A stretch of 64,000 bases of DNA, taken from positions 116,443-180,442 of the forward strand of contig NZ_LR027842.1 in NCBI RefSeq assembly GCF_900607225.1, read 5' to 3'. Made by a program: the position numbers and the translations under genes. The notes below the pieces were generated by a model, which made no database searches, was not told the origin of the DNA, and saw only the letters and a program-made list of their open reading frames with translations. Positions 17,034-25,495 of the stretch are shown piece after piece. The DNA is from [Pseudopropionibacterium] massiliense (lineage in GTDB: Bacteria; Actinomycetota; Actinomycetes; Propionibacteriales; Propionibacteriaceae). Position 1 is the first letter of the stretch. The number at the start of each line of letters is the position of its first letter.

Positions 17034-17804
17034 TCACGGGTAGCTGAGCAGCAGCCGGGGTTCCCCGGTGGCCGGGTCGGTCACCATCGAGGCGGCCATT
17101 CCGAACACGTCGCCGACCAGTTCCGGGGTGAGCACCTCCGAGGGTTTCCCGTCCGCCGCGACCCCGCCGTCGTTCAGAACCACGATGTGGTCGAAATAGG
17201 TGGCGGCCAGGTCGAGGTCGTGGATGGCGGCGATCACGGTGCGTCCCAGCCCCCGCACCATCCGCAGCAGCGCGTGCTGGTGCCGGATGTCGAGGTGATT
17301 GGTGGGTTCGTCCAGCAGCAGCAGCTCCGTGCGCTGCGCCAGGCCACGCGCCAGCAGCACCCGGCGCTGCTCGCCTCCCGAGAGCTGGTGGAAACCCCGG
17401 TTCGCGTAGGCGGTCATCGACACCTGTTCCAGGGCCTCGGCGACGGCGTTGCGTTCCTTGCGGCCGCCACCCGACCACGGCGGCCGGTGGGGCAGCAGCC
17501 CCAGCGCGACGACCTCCGCGACCCGCAGGTCAGCGGGGGTTTCCTCCTGCTGACCGACCATCGCCAAGGTCCTGGCGCGTTCCAGCGGGCTCAGTTTCAC
17601 GAGGTCACGACCGGCGACCAGCACCCTGCCCGACGGGATCGGCAGCAGCCCCGCGAGGGTCCGCAGCAACGTCGACTTGCCGGTTCCGTTGGGGCCGACC
17701 AGGGCCATCATCTCCCCCTCGGGAACCTCCAGGTCGACCCCGTTCAGGATCGGATACTTCCCCAGCGCGCAGCCCAGGTCCTGCGTGGCGAGCATCGTGT
17801 TCAT
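17034..17804 (-). CDS. btuD: cobalamin-type ABC importer ATPase (operon 1)
   Basis: A 256-residue ATPase of the FecE/BtuD group. Walker A is GPNGTGKSTLL (about 37-47), the signature LSGGEQRRV, Walker B LLLLDEPTNHLD and the H-loop AAIHDLDLA. The start at 17804 overlaps the permease stop by one base. Homologues carry cobalamin, haem or siderophore transporters; the cobalamin riboswitch ahead of the operon argues for a corrinoid. Confidence 0.85.
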   Translation of the reverse strand: MNTMLATQDLGCALGKYPILNGVDLEVPEGEMMALVGPNGTGKSTLLRTLAGLLPIPSGRVLVAGRDLVKLSPLERARTLAMVGQQEETPADLRVAEVVALGLLPHRPPWSGGGRKERNAVAEALEQVSMTAYANRGFHQLSGGEQRRVLLARGLAQRTELLLLDEPTNHLDIRHQHALLRMVRGLGRTVIAAIHDLDLAATYFDHIVVLNDGGVAADGKPSEVLTPELVGDVFGMAASMVTDPATGEPRLLLSYP

Positions 17805-18883
17805 CAGCCGGCACCTCCGAAGTGGTAGTGGCGCCTGCCGAGCAGCAGCAGGAAGACCGGGGCGCCGATCAGGCCCGTCACGACGCTCAGCGGAACCTCC
17901 ATGGGTGGGGCCATGACGCGGGCCGCGACATCCACCCACACCATGAACAGAGCCCCCATGAGGGCAGCCACCGGCAGCACGCAGCGGTGGCGCGCCCCCA
18001 CCATGAGCCGGGCCAGGTGGGGGACGATCAGCCCGACGAAACCGACCCCGCCGACGACCGCCACCAGGGCGCCGACCAGGAGGGCCTGCAGCACGAAGAC
18101 CGCGTTGCGGGCCTGCTTCACCGGCACACCGAGGCTGGCGGCCACGTCGGGACCGTTCGCGAGGGCGTCCAGCCAGCCGCTGCCTGCCATCATGACGATG
18201 AATGCCAGCACCACGACGACCAGCGGGAACAGCAGCTGATCCCATTTCGCGCGTGTCAGGCTGCCGAGCAGCCAGAACAGCACGGACTGGGCGGCCTGCG
18301 GTTCCTGGCTGCGGATGACCAGGAAGCTCGCAATGGCCGAGAACGCTGAGCCCAGCACCGTGCCGGTGAGCACCAGCCTCAGCGGTGTGAGGCCGCCCTG
18401 GGCCATGGCGATGCCGAACACGACGACGGCCGCCCCGAGCGCCCCCGCCAGGGCGCCGGCGGTGAGTGCCAGGGTGCCCAGCGAGCTGAACAAGCCGATG
18501 GTGATCACGGCGGTGGCGCCGACGCTCGCGCCCGAGGAGATGCCGAGCAGGTAGGGATCGGCGAGGGGGTTGCGCACGAGGGTCTGGATGACGGAACCGG
18601 CCAGTGCCAGCCCGGCGCCGACGAAACTTCCCAGCAGCACGCGGGGAGCGCGGATGTTCCAGACGATGGTGTTGGCCGTCTGGGGTGCATCGGGGCTGCC
18701 GGTCAGGTGCGCCATCAGCACGTCGACGACGGTGCCGGGGGACACGGAACTGGGGCCGAAACCGGTGGCCAGCACGAGACTGGCCACCAGGGCGATCAGC
18801 AGGCAGACGATCAGGGGAGCCACCGGCGCTCGCCAAGAGGTCACCTGATCCCTGCCGGTCCTGGAACGGGTTTTCACGTTCAC
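17804..18883 (-). CDS. btuC: FecCD-type permease (operon 1)
   Basis: A 359-residue membrane protein with about ten helices. It carries the FecCD motifs RAPRVLLGSFVGAGLALAG, NPLADPYLLGISSGASVG and GFVGLIVPHLARLMVG. It forms the membrane channel of a BtuCD-like importer with its neighbours. The GTG at 18883 gives a basic N terminus; a second GTG two codons on is equally possible. It follows the binding-protein gene after 19 bp. Confidence 0.87.
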   Translation of the reverse strand: MNVKTRSRTGRDQVTSWRAPVAPLIVCLLIALVASLVLATGFGPSSVSPGTVVDVLMAHLTGSPDAPQTANTIVWNIRAPRVLLGSFVGAGLALAGSVIQTLVRNPLADPYLLGISSGASVGATAVITIGLFSSLGTLALTAGALAGALGAAVVVFGIAMAQGGLTPLRLVLTGTVLGSAFSAIASFLVIRSQEPQAAQSVLFWLLGSLTRAKWDQLLFPLVVVVLAFIVMMAGSGWLDALANGPDVAASLGVPVKQARNAVFVLQALLVGALVAVVGGVGFVGLIVPHLARLMVGARHRCVLPVAALMGALFMVWVDVAARVMAPPMEVPLSVVTGLIGAPVFLLLLGRRHYHFGGAG

Positions 18884-18902
18884 CGGAGGGGTCCCGGGCC
18901 GT

Positions 18903-20006
18903 TCAGCTCTTGAGAACGCCGTAGCCGAGGCTTTCCGGGAGTTTGCCCTTGACCGGGCTCTCGGGGGCCATGCCCATCTGCTCGAGACCCTTGCGGATCT
19001 GCACCGCCGCCTCCAGGTTCGGGTATCCGCTGGTGAACAGCACGAGGGGCAGGACGATGATGCGGTTCTGCTTGACCACGTCGAGGTTCGCGAGCGCCGG
19101 CTGGGTGCGGATGGTCTCCAGTTTGTTCTTGATCTCGTCCGCGTCGCCCTTGCGGTAGTCGAGGACGACGATCACGTCCGGCTGGGTTTCCGCCACGGAC
19201 TCCCAGCTGGCCTTGAACCAGGTGGTGTCCTGGTTTTCGAACACGTTGACGCCGCCCGCCGCGTCGATGATGCCCTGCGGCGGCCCGTTGCGCCCGGAGG
19301 TGTAGAGCTCATTGGTGCCGCTGTCGAACAGCAGGATGCGGGGCTTCTTCGTCGGGGCCGGGGCCTGTTGCAGCTCCGCGAGCTGCGTGTTGAACTCCGT
19401 GAGGGCCTCCGTGGCCTCGGCGGTCCTGCCGGTCAGGGCGCCGTAGTTCTGGATGTCGGTGCGCACCGCGTCCCACGGGTCCATGGTGCCGAGTTTCGAG
19501 GAGGAACCGGCGGCGGGATCCTGCCTGCACGAGTCGCTGATGACGTAGGTGGGGATGTTCTGCTCGGCCGCCGCCTCGGGGGTCACACCCGAGGAACCGG
19601 AGAACAGCCCGCTGTAGGAGCCGATCAGCAGGTCCGGTTCGGTGGAGACGATGGACTCCATGGAGATGGGGTTCTGCAGGCGGGGAACGTTCTCGATGCC
19701 GGGGCTGTAGAGGGCGGAGAGCACCTCGTCGTTTCCCTTCTGCAGCGACACCGCCGCCAGGTTCTGGACCGCGCCGATGCGGATCAGGGTTCCGATGTTC
19801 GCCGAGTTGCTGGTGGCGACGATGCGGGAGGCCTGTTTGGGGTAGGTCACCTCGGTGCCGCAGTTGGTCAGGGTGACGGGGCCGGAACCCGAGGTGGAGG
19901 CCTGGGGCGACGGGGAACCGGACGAGCAGGCGGCGACCAGCAGGGCTGCTGCGCTCAGCGCTGCGAGGGTGAGGTGGGGTTTTCGGGAAACACGGGATGT
20001 GGGCAC
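18903..20006 (-). CDS. btuF: substrate-binding lipoprotein, BtuF-like (operon 1)
   Basis: A 367-residue lipoprotein. The signal ends in the lipobox LVAAC with Cys at residue 27, followed by a Ser/Gly-rich linker. The two-lobed type III binding-protein fold is indicated by SRIVATSNSANIGTLIRIGA, EPDLLIGSYSG and AETQPDVIVV. It captures the ligand for the BtuCD-like pair downstream. The GTG at 20006 is chosen since it starts a good lipoprotein signal. The corrinoid specificity is inferred from the riboswitch. Confidence 0.85.
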   Translation of the reverse strand: MPTSRVSRKPHLTLAALSAAALLVAACSSGSPSPQASTSGSGPVTLTNCGTEVTYPKQASRIVATSNSANIGTLIRIGAVQNLAAVSLQKGNDEVLSALYSPGIENVPRLQNPISMESIVSTEPDLLIGSYSGLFSGSSGVTPEAAAEQNIPTYVISDSCRQDPAAGSSSKLGTMDPWDAVRTDIQNYGALTGRTAEATEALTEFNTQLAELQQAPAPTKKPRILLFDSGTNELYTSGRNGPPQGIIDAAGGVNVFENQDTTWFKASWESVAETQPDVIVVLDYRKGDADEIKNKLETIRTQPALANLDVVKQNRIIVLPLVLFTSGYPNLEAAVQIRKGLEQMGMAPESPVKGKLPESLGYGVLKS

Positions 20007-20039
20007 GACGATCCTGTCCTTGGCTAGGGCCTTTTCGCG

Positions 20040-20215
20040 AGGCCGGGGGATACCAACCGGAGACGGCAGGTATTCGGGCTTCAGCTTTCCCGTCCCCAGA
20101 ACCTTCCCAGACGATCCCGTCCAGTGGCGTACTTGGCGACAACGCCGTTACCGCTGCGCGTCAGCTCCGGATTCTCACCGGATTCCCTTGTCCGCTTCCT
20201 CGGGCAGCCTAACAC
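20040..20215 (-). promoter_or_regulatory. cobalamin riboswitch (operon 1)
   Basis: Read on the minus strand, the leader holds GGGAATCCGGTGAG, AATCCGGAGCTGACGCG and CAGCGGTAAC, the conserved B12-binding core. It lies just upstream of the binding-protein gene that starts at 20006. Cobalamin binding would be expected to reduce expression of operon 1. Confidence 0.88.
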
Positions 20216-20411
20216 CGACTTCGGCGGTCCAGCCGGGCGGGGTTCCGTCGCGCCCGGAAGGGTTTGATGGAGAGCGGGGGAGGTGCGGTGGCGGGGCATA
20301 CCGAGCGGGGCCGATCGCCGAGACGATTGAAAAGGTGATCGAGCACGTGGGGCCTTGCAGCGGCATCTTCGCCACCGCGTCCCGATGTGTGGACAGCACC
20401 CGGTGGGAGGG

Positions 20412-20640
20412 CTAGCCTTGTCGGCGTCGCCGAGCGCCCACGGGCAGGGAATCCGGTGCGACTCCGGAACTGACGCGCAGCGGTGAGGGTGACACCGGAT
20501 CATCAAGCCACTGGGCGACCTGCCCGGGAAGGCGGTCCGGTGGCAGAACCCGAGTCCGAAGACCGATCGGCGATGGGCACGCGAACCACCGTGCCCTGCC
20601 GTTCAGGGCCTCGCGCAACGGCCCCCGAGACAAGATCCTG
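20412..20640 (+). promoter_or_regulatory. cobalamin riboswitch (operon 2)
   Basis: The plus strand holds GCAGGGAATCCGGTGCGAC, then TCCGGAACTGACGCGCAGCG and a later CCGAGTCCGAAGACC, the conserved order of a B12 riboswitch. It precedes the gene at 20704. With the minus-strand copy it forms a head-to-head pair of independent corrinoid sensors; the 20216-20411 stretch between them shows no gene. Confidence 0.9.
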
Positions 20641-20703
20641 TGTGCCATTTCCAGTGGCTGCCGTCACCCCCAAAACATCTCACAACTCAAGGGAATCACC
20701 CAG

Positions 20704-21741
20704 ATGCACGTGAATAAGTCCGTTTGTTCGCTCGCGCTGCTGTCGGCTCTGCTGCTGGGCAGCTGCGCGGGCGCGGCCAAGGACCAGCCTGCCGACGCCT
20801 CCGCCAACCAGTCCTCCGGGGCCTCCGCCGCCGGTTTCCCCCTCACCATCGACAACTGCGGACACCAGCTGACGTTCAAGAAGGCGCCCGCACGGACGGT
20901 GTCGCTGAACCAGTCCTCCACCGAGATCCAGCTCTCCCTCGGGATCGCCGACAAGATGGTGGGCACCGCCACCTGGACCGATCCGGTGCTGTCGTCGCTG
21001 GAGAGCGAGAACGCGAAGGTGGAGCGGATCTCCGACGGCGGCCCCACCTCGGAGGCGGTCATCGCCAAGGAACCGGACCTCGTCACGGCATCCTTCCCGA
21101 GCACGCTGACCGACAAGGTCGCGGGCAGCTACGAGAAGTACGAATCCCTCGGGGTGCCCGCCTACCTGGCGCCGAACCAGTGCGGCAAGAAGAGCGGCGA
21201 CGACGCCCCGGCGGAGAACTTCACCATTGAGAAGGTGTATCAGGAGGTCGATGAACTCTCCCGCATCCACGGCGTGCCCGAGAAGGGCAAGGAGCTCGTC
21301 GCCCAGCTCAGGCAGCGCCTGGAGAAGGCGGTAGCGCAGAAACCCGGCAAGCCCGTCAAGGTGATGTTCTGGTTCGCGAACTCCGAGGCCCCCTACCTGG
21401 CGGGCGGTTCCGGTGCGTCCCAGTTCGTCAGCGACCAGCTCGGCATCACCAACATCTACTCCGACCAGCGCGACGAGTGGCCGCAGGTCAGCTGGGAGGA
21501 CGTCGCCGCCAAGAACCCCGACATCATCGTGATGGGTGATCTCACCCGCAAGTCCCAGACTGCGGAGACCGCGGACGCGAAGATCGAATACCTGAAGTCG
21601 AACCCGGTCACCTCCCAGATGGACGCCGTCAAGAACGAGCGGTTTATCAAGGTCGCGGGCGGCGACATGAACCCGTCGATCCGCACCGTCGACCTGGCCG
21701 AGAAGCTGGTCGCCGGGATCGAGCAGTTCGGCCTCAAGTGA
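20704..21741 (+). CDS. btuF: substrate-binding lipoprotein, BtuF-like (operon 2)
   Basis: A 345-residue lipoprotein with lipobox LLGSC (Cys 21), an Ala/Ser-rich linker and the type III binding-protein fold. Landmarks are ARTVSLNQSSTEIQLSLG, EPDLVTASFP and AAKNPDIIVMGD. It is only distantly similar to the operon 1 protein, so the two importers probably differ in corrinoid preference or affinity. The stop overlaps the permease GTG by 4 bp. Confidence 0.85.
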   Translation: MHVNKSVCSLALLSALLLGSCAGAAKDQPADASANQSSGASAAGFPLTIDNCGHQLTFKKAPARTVSLNQSSTEIQLSLGIADKMVGTATWTDPVLSSLESENAKVERISDGGPTSEAVIAKEPDLVTASFPSTLTDKVAGSYEKYESLGVPAYLAPNQCGKKSGDDAPAENFTIEKVYQEVDELSRIHGVPEKGKELVAQLRQRLEKAVAQKPGKPVKVMFWFANSEAPYLAGGSGASQFVSDQLGITNIYSDQRDEWPQVSWEDVAAKNPDIIVMGDLTRKSQTAETADAKIEYLKSNPVTSQMDAVKNERFIKVAGGDMNPSIRTVDLAEKLVAGIEQFGLK

Positions 21742-22784
21742 CGCCATCCGCGACGACCCGGGGCCGGCGCCGGCGGCTTCCGGTGACACCGGTCCTGCTG
21801 ATCGGACTGGTCCTGCTGGTTGGGTCCATCCTCTACGCGATCACCTTCGGACCCTCCGACCTGAGCATCGGCGAGGTCTGGGGGGTGGTCGCGAACAAAC
21901 TGGGGCTGGGACCCGACCCCGAACTGAGTCCGTTGCGCACCGCGACGGTGTGGCAGCTGCGGCTACCCCGTGTGCTGCTGGCCGCGGTCGCGGGTGCCGG
22001 GTTGAGCCTGTGCGGCGTCATCATGCAGTCGCTGCTGCGCAACCCGCTGGCCGAACCCTACCTGCTGGGTGTCTCCTCGGGCGCCTCCACCGGCGCAGTC
22101 CTGGTGCTGATCGCTGGTCTCGGGGGTGGGGTCATCAGTTTCTCGGCGGGCGCGTTCGTGGGGTCGCTGGGGGCCTTCGCGCTGACCCTGCTGCTGTCCC
22201 GGCTGGCCGGTGGCACCACCGACAAGATCGTGCTGGCGGGCATCGCGGTGACCCAGGGGTTCTCCGCGTTGACGTCGTTCATCATCATGATCGGCGCGGA
22301 CGCCAACGTCACCCGGGGCATCCTGTACTGGCTGATGGGTTCCTTCGCCAACGTCTCCTGGGAGGAGGTAGCGCTCACAGCCGCGGTGCTGGGGTGTTTC
22401 CTCGTGCTCACCATCGGCATGGCCGGTTCCCTGGACGCGTTCATGTTCGGTGAGAAGGAGGCCGTCTCGCTCGGGGTGTCCGTGCAGCGCACCCGGGTGG
22501 TGCTGCTGGGATGCGCGGCCCTCATGACGGCGGTCGTGGTCTCCTCGTCGGGATCGATCGGTTTCGTCGGGCTCGTGCTGCCGCACATCTCCCGGATGCT
22601 CGTCGGCTCCAGGCACCGGGGGTTGCTGCCGGTCTCGGCGCTGCTGGGCGCGATCTTCCTGCTGTGGGCGGACACCATCGCCCGGACGCTGTTCGCTCCG
22701 CTGGAGGTCCCCGTCGGGGTGATCACCGCCCTGTTCGGCGTGCCCATCTTCGCCACCATTCTCGCCAGGACCAGGAAACGATGA
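21738..22784 (+). CDS. btuC: FecCD-type permease (operon 2)
   Basis: A 348-residue membrane protein with about ten helices and the FecCD hallmarks RLPRVLLAAVAGAGLSLCG, NPLAEPYLLGVSSGASTG and GFVGLVLPHISRMLVG. The GTG at 21738 lies inside the previous stop (GTGA) and its stop overlaps the ATPase start, so the three genes are one translationally coupled unit. Confidence 0.88.
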   Translation: MTPSATTRGRRRRLPVTPVLLIGLVLLVGSILYAITFGPSDLSIGEVWGVVANKLGLGPDPELSPLRTATVWQLRLPRVLLAAVAGAGLSLCGVIMQSLLRNPLAEPYLLGVSSGASTGAVLVLIAGLGGGVISFSAGAFVGSLGAFALTLLLSRLAGGTTDKIVLAGIAVTQGFSALTSFIIMIGADANVTRGILYWLMGSFANVSWEEVALTAAVLGCFLVLTIGMAGSLDAFMFGEKEAVSLGVSVQRTRVVLLGCAALMTAVVVSSSGSIGFVGLVLPHISRMLVGSRHRGLLPVSALLGAIFLLWADTIARTLFAPLEVPVGVITALFGVPIFATILARTRKR

Positions 22785-23557
22785 AGATAGAAGCAGAGAA
22801 CCTGTCGTGGGCCGCCGGTCCGGCCATCATCGTCGACGGCATCGACGTGCCCGCGATGCCCGGTCGCATTCTGGGGTTGCTGGGACCCAACGGGTCGGGA
22901 AAATCGACGCTGCTGGGGATGCTGGCCCGCACCATTCAGCCACGCACGGGCGTCGTCAGACTCGACGACCGCCCCTACGCCGACTGGGCGCCGCGCGACA
23001 TCGCGCGGGTGCTGTCGGTGGTGCAGCAGAAGGCGACCACCGACCAGGACGTCACCGTGCGCGACGTCATCGACCTGGGACGGATCCCGCACCGCCGTCG
23101 CTGGGCCGGTCCCAGTCCCCGCGACCGCGAGGTCGTGGAGGCCGCCGCCCGCCGCACCGGCATCGACCACCTCCTGAACCGTGACTGGCACACCCTCTCC
23201 GGGGGTGAGCAGCAACGCGCCCACCTGGCCCGGGCGTTCGCCCAGGACGGGCAGGTCATGCTGCTGGACGAACCCACCAACCACCTCGACATCTCCCACC
23301 AGCTGGACATCCTCGCGACCCTGCGGGAGACGGGCCTGGGAGTGGTCGTCGCCCTGCACGACCTGAACCTCGCCACCACGTTCTGCGACGAGGTGCTGGT
23401 CCTGTGCAAGGGCCGGGCGGTGTGCCTGGGGCGTCCCGCGGACGTGCTGACCGAGGACCTGATCCGTGAGGTCTACGGGGTGGAGGTGCGGATCCTGCAC
23501 CCGGACGGCGAGGAGACGCCGCTGTTCCAGTTCCTCAGGCCGGTGGCCGAGGCCTGA
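22781..23557 (+). CDS. btuD: cobalamin-type ABC importer ATPase (operon 2)
   Basis: A 258-residue ATPase: Walker A GPNGSGKSTLL (about 35-45), signature LSGGEQQRA, Walker B VMLLDEPTNHLD and H-loop VALHDLNLA. The start ATG overlaps the permease stop by 4 bp. A palindrome at 23570-23644, 12 bp after its stop, may end the transcript. Confidence 0.87.
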   Translation: MKIEAENLSWAAGPAIIVDGIDVPAMPGRILGLLGPNGSGKSTLLGMLARTIQPRTGVVRLDDRPYADWAPRDIARVLSVVQQKATTDQDVTVRDVIDLGRIPHRRRWAGPSPRDREVVEAAARRTGIDHLLNRDWHTLSGGEQQRAHLARAFAQDGQVMLLDEPTNHLDISHQLDILATLRETGLGVVVALHDLNLATTFCDEVLVLCKGRAVCLGRPADVLTEDLIREVYGVEVRILHPDGEETPLFQFLRPVAEA

Positions 23558-23569
23558 ACGGCGGGGAAT

Positions 23570-23644
23570 CCCGGTTGCGCAGCACTCAACTCGGATTTTC
23601 CGCCATCAGCGGCGGTTTTCGGGGTTGAGTGCTGCGCAACCGGG
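23570..23644. repeat. 75-bp palindromic repeat (family 2)
   Basis: The arms CCCGGTTGCGCAGCACTCAA and TTGAGTGCTGCGCAACCGGG are perfect inverse copies, with an inner hairpin CCGCCATCAGCGGCGG. It sits immediately after the second importer operon, as a terminator would. Confidence 0.85.
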
Positions 23645-23668
23645 TGACCTTGTCGTGAACCGGTACCT

Positions 23669-23820
23669 GGAGGCTTATCACAGCCTTTCTGAAGCTGGTT
23701 GAGCCGGACCGCGACGAAGGAGCAGTCCGTGTCGAAACCACTAAGGGCCCGCCGCAATCCCCAGGACGTGACCACCAGAGGATTGTGCTGACCGGTGCCC
23801 CGCCTGTGAATAAGCCTTCT
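23669..23820. repeat. MITE-like element, about 152 bp
   Basis: It begins GGAGGCTTATCACAG and ends CTGTGAATAAGCCTTC. The interior has one REP-1 unit and a segment shared with 7984-8132 and 11883-12025. It lies between the importer operon and the toxin-antitoxin genes. Confidence 0.78.
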
Positions 23821-23991
23821 GGTTCCGCGCATGCCCTGCTGTGCAGCTCGCGTCACAGTGACACATGTACATCTACAGTGACAATTGTCGATGTGGTGTG
23901 TCACTGTGGTTGTCAGTCTGCGCGGCCGAGTGGCGACCACGATCCCCTGGGCCTCGTTGTTCCAGGTAGATTTCCAGGTAGAATTGTCGTC
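23821..23991 (+). promoter_or_regulatory. promoter/operator region of the toxin-antitoxin operon
   Basis: A -10-like TAGAAT (23979-23984) lies 7 bases before the GTG start, so the transcript is probably leaderless. The upstream AT-richer part repeats CAGTGACA, once in inverse as TGTCACTG, and the segment CAGGTAGA occurs twice just before the start. Repeats like these are common sites for antitoxin autoregulation. Confidence 0.5.
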
Positions 23992-24297
23992 GTGAGCGTG
24001 TTCTCCATAACTGATGCGAACCGCGTCGGAATCTCCGGGCTCGTCAGTTCCGCGGAATCCGGGCGGGTGGTGACCCTGTCCCGTCACGGAAAACCTGTTG
24101 CCGAGATCGTTTCCCGGGAAGAGATGGACCTGCTCCGCCGTGACCGGGAAACTCTCCGCGATGTCGTCCTCGTCATGACCCGGATGATCACCGATTCGGG
24201 CAATCGGACGGAGCTCGACGACGCGATGGAGGCTTTCGGAATCAACCGGGATGAACTCGAGTCCGAGATCAGGTCCGGCCTGCACACCCTGCCGTGA
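23992..24297 (+). CDS. Phd/YefM-family antitoxin
   Basis: A 101-residue protein. The N-terminal fold is Phd/YefM-like: FSITDANRVGISGLVSSAES, then VVTLSRHGKPVAEIVSREEM. Such antitoxins bind DNA through this part and mask the toxin with the C-terminal tail (here about residues 55-101). The GTG at 23992 is chosen because the -10-like TAGAAT lies 7 bases before it and the family fold begins at once. Its stop overlaps the toxin GTG by 4 bp. Confidence 0.82.
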   Translation: MSVFSITDANRVGISGLVSSAESGRVVTLSRHGKPVAEIVSREEMDLLRRDRETLRDVVLVMTRMITDSGNRTELDDAMEAFGINRDELESEIRSGLHTLP

Positions 24298-24854
24298 CGA
24301 AGAACGCGAAGCGCGTGCGCCTCACCGACGACGCCATTGACGACCTCCGCAGGCTGCACAGGAAAGATCCCCGGATCGTGCGCGACTTGTTCGCAAAAAT
24401 GCTTCTGCTCGAACGGGTGAGCGATGCGGGTGAGCCTCTCGTCGGCGCGTTGGTCGGGTTCCGCAAGCTCGTCGTCGGCGATCGCTCGTGGCGCATCGTG
24501 TGGCGTGAGACGACGGACGTGCGAAACAACCCCGTGCTGGACATCTCCGAGGTCTGGGCCGCTGGGGCCCGCGAGGACGGAGAGGTCTACTCGGAGATGA
24601 AACGCAGGGTGGAAAAGGCGCGGAAGGCAGGACATCCGCAGGCGAAACCACTCGCCGAGGTGCTTGAGCGCATGGGAAGGCTGTACAGCGATATTCCTGC
24701 AACTCCCGAACCCACCCAACCTGCCGGATTACCGGATTGGCTCGTCAGGGGACTTCGGGAGGAGTTGCACCTGCCGATGGAGGAAATAGCGAATCTGTCG
24801 GAACCGGATGCGAAGCGACTGATGGTCGAGCACTGGTCCAGGAAACCGGAATGA
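24294..24854 (+). CDS. RelE/ParE-like toxin with C-terminal extension
   Basis: The first ~90 of 186 residues look like a RelE/ParE toxin: KRVRLTDDAIDDLRRL, LVGFRKLVVGDRSWRIVWR and VLDISEVWAAGAR. Members of this family cleave ribosome-bound mRNA or poison gyrase. The C-terminal half (about 100-186) is charged and helical and not part of the usual fold; it contains LPDWLVRGLREELHLPMEEI, which may be a helix-turn-helix or a protein-binding element. Translation is coupled to the antitoxin through a GTGA overlap. Confidence 0.78.
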   Translation: MTKNAKRVRLTDDAIDDLRRLHRKDPRIVRDLFAKMLLLERVSDAGEPLVGALVGFRKLVVGDRSWRIVWRETTDVRNNPVLDISEVWAAGAREDGEVYSEMKRRVEKARKAGHPQAKPLAEVLERMGRLYSDIPATPEPTQPAGLPDWLVRGLREELHLPMEEIANLSEPDAKRLMVEHWSRKPE

Positions 24855-24877
24855 CGCCAAGCTGCGGTGTCCACATC

Positions 24878-24951
24878 ACGGTTGTGCAGCACTCAACTCG
24901 GATTTTCCGCCATCAGCGGCGGTTTTCGGGGTTGAGTGCTGCGCAACCGGG
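24878..24951. repeat. 75-bp palindromic repeat (family 2)
   Basis: ACGGTTGTGCAGCACTCAAC on the left pairs with GTTGAGTGCTGCGCAACCG on the right, one arm with a single change from the 23570 copy. It lies between the convergent toxin gene and the minus-strand gene at 24987-25483, where it could terminate both. Confidence 0.83.
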
Positions 24952-24986
24952 TGGAACCGGGATACACCGATCCCGCACGTGCGGGA

Positions 24987-25483
24987 TCAGCGGTTGATCA
25001 TGAAGTAGAACCCCGGGTCTCCCGCGTGGGTCATGACGAAACCGATGCCGTCCAGGCAGAAGTTCGCGATGGATGCCGCGTCGTCGTCCAGCTGGACGGT
25101 GCGGTGAAGCCGTCGTCCCTGCTCTCCCAGCCGCTCACCCACAGTTCCAGCAGCACGGAGGTGTCCTCCGAGCTGGGCGTCGGGCGCGCGCCCAGCTCGT
25201 CGTGGGGGATAAGAACGCAGGCGTTGGCGCTGTTGACGGGAGCCCAGAAGTCGCAGACCAAGTCGCGTTCGCACGTGAACAGGAACAGCGTGTGCCCGGC
25301 CGGGAGCCGGGGCGCCAGGGGGTCACCGGTGAACTGGCCGAGGAAACTCATGGGCAGGTTGCACAAGGCACACACCGGCCAGTCCCGCGACCACCCGATC
25401 GGGGCTCCGCCCACCTTGCAGACGACATCGGGCCGGGTGCGTTCCGGTTTCCGGACGGACCAGGTGGGAAAGTGGCTGAGCAC
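24987..25483 (-). pseudogene. DUF1963-like protein gene with a frameshift
   Basis: The first frame starts at a GTG at 25483 and gives CALCNLPMSFLGQFTGDPLA, then LPAGHTLFLFTCERD and a stretch reminiscent of YwqG/DUF1963 proteins. Near 25100 the coding phase changes, and the tail (VQLDDDAASIANFCLDGIGF) continues in the other frame to 24987. One base gained or lost would explain it. It starts 12 bp after the DUF4276 gene on the same strand and could be the third gene of that operon. Family assignment is tentative. Confidence 0.5.
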
Positions 25484-25495
25484 GGGCTGTTCCCT

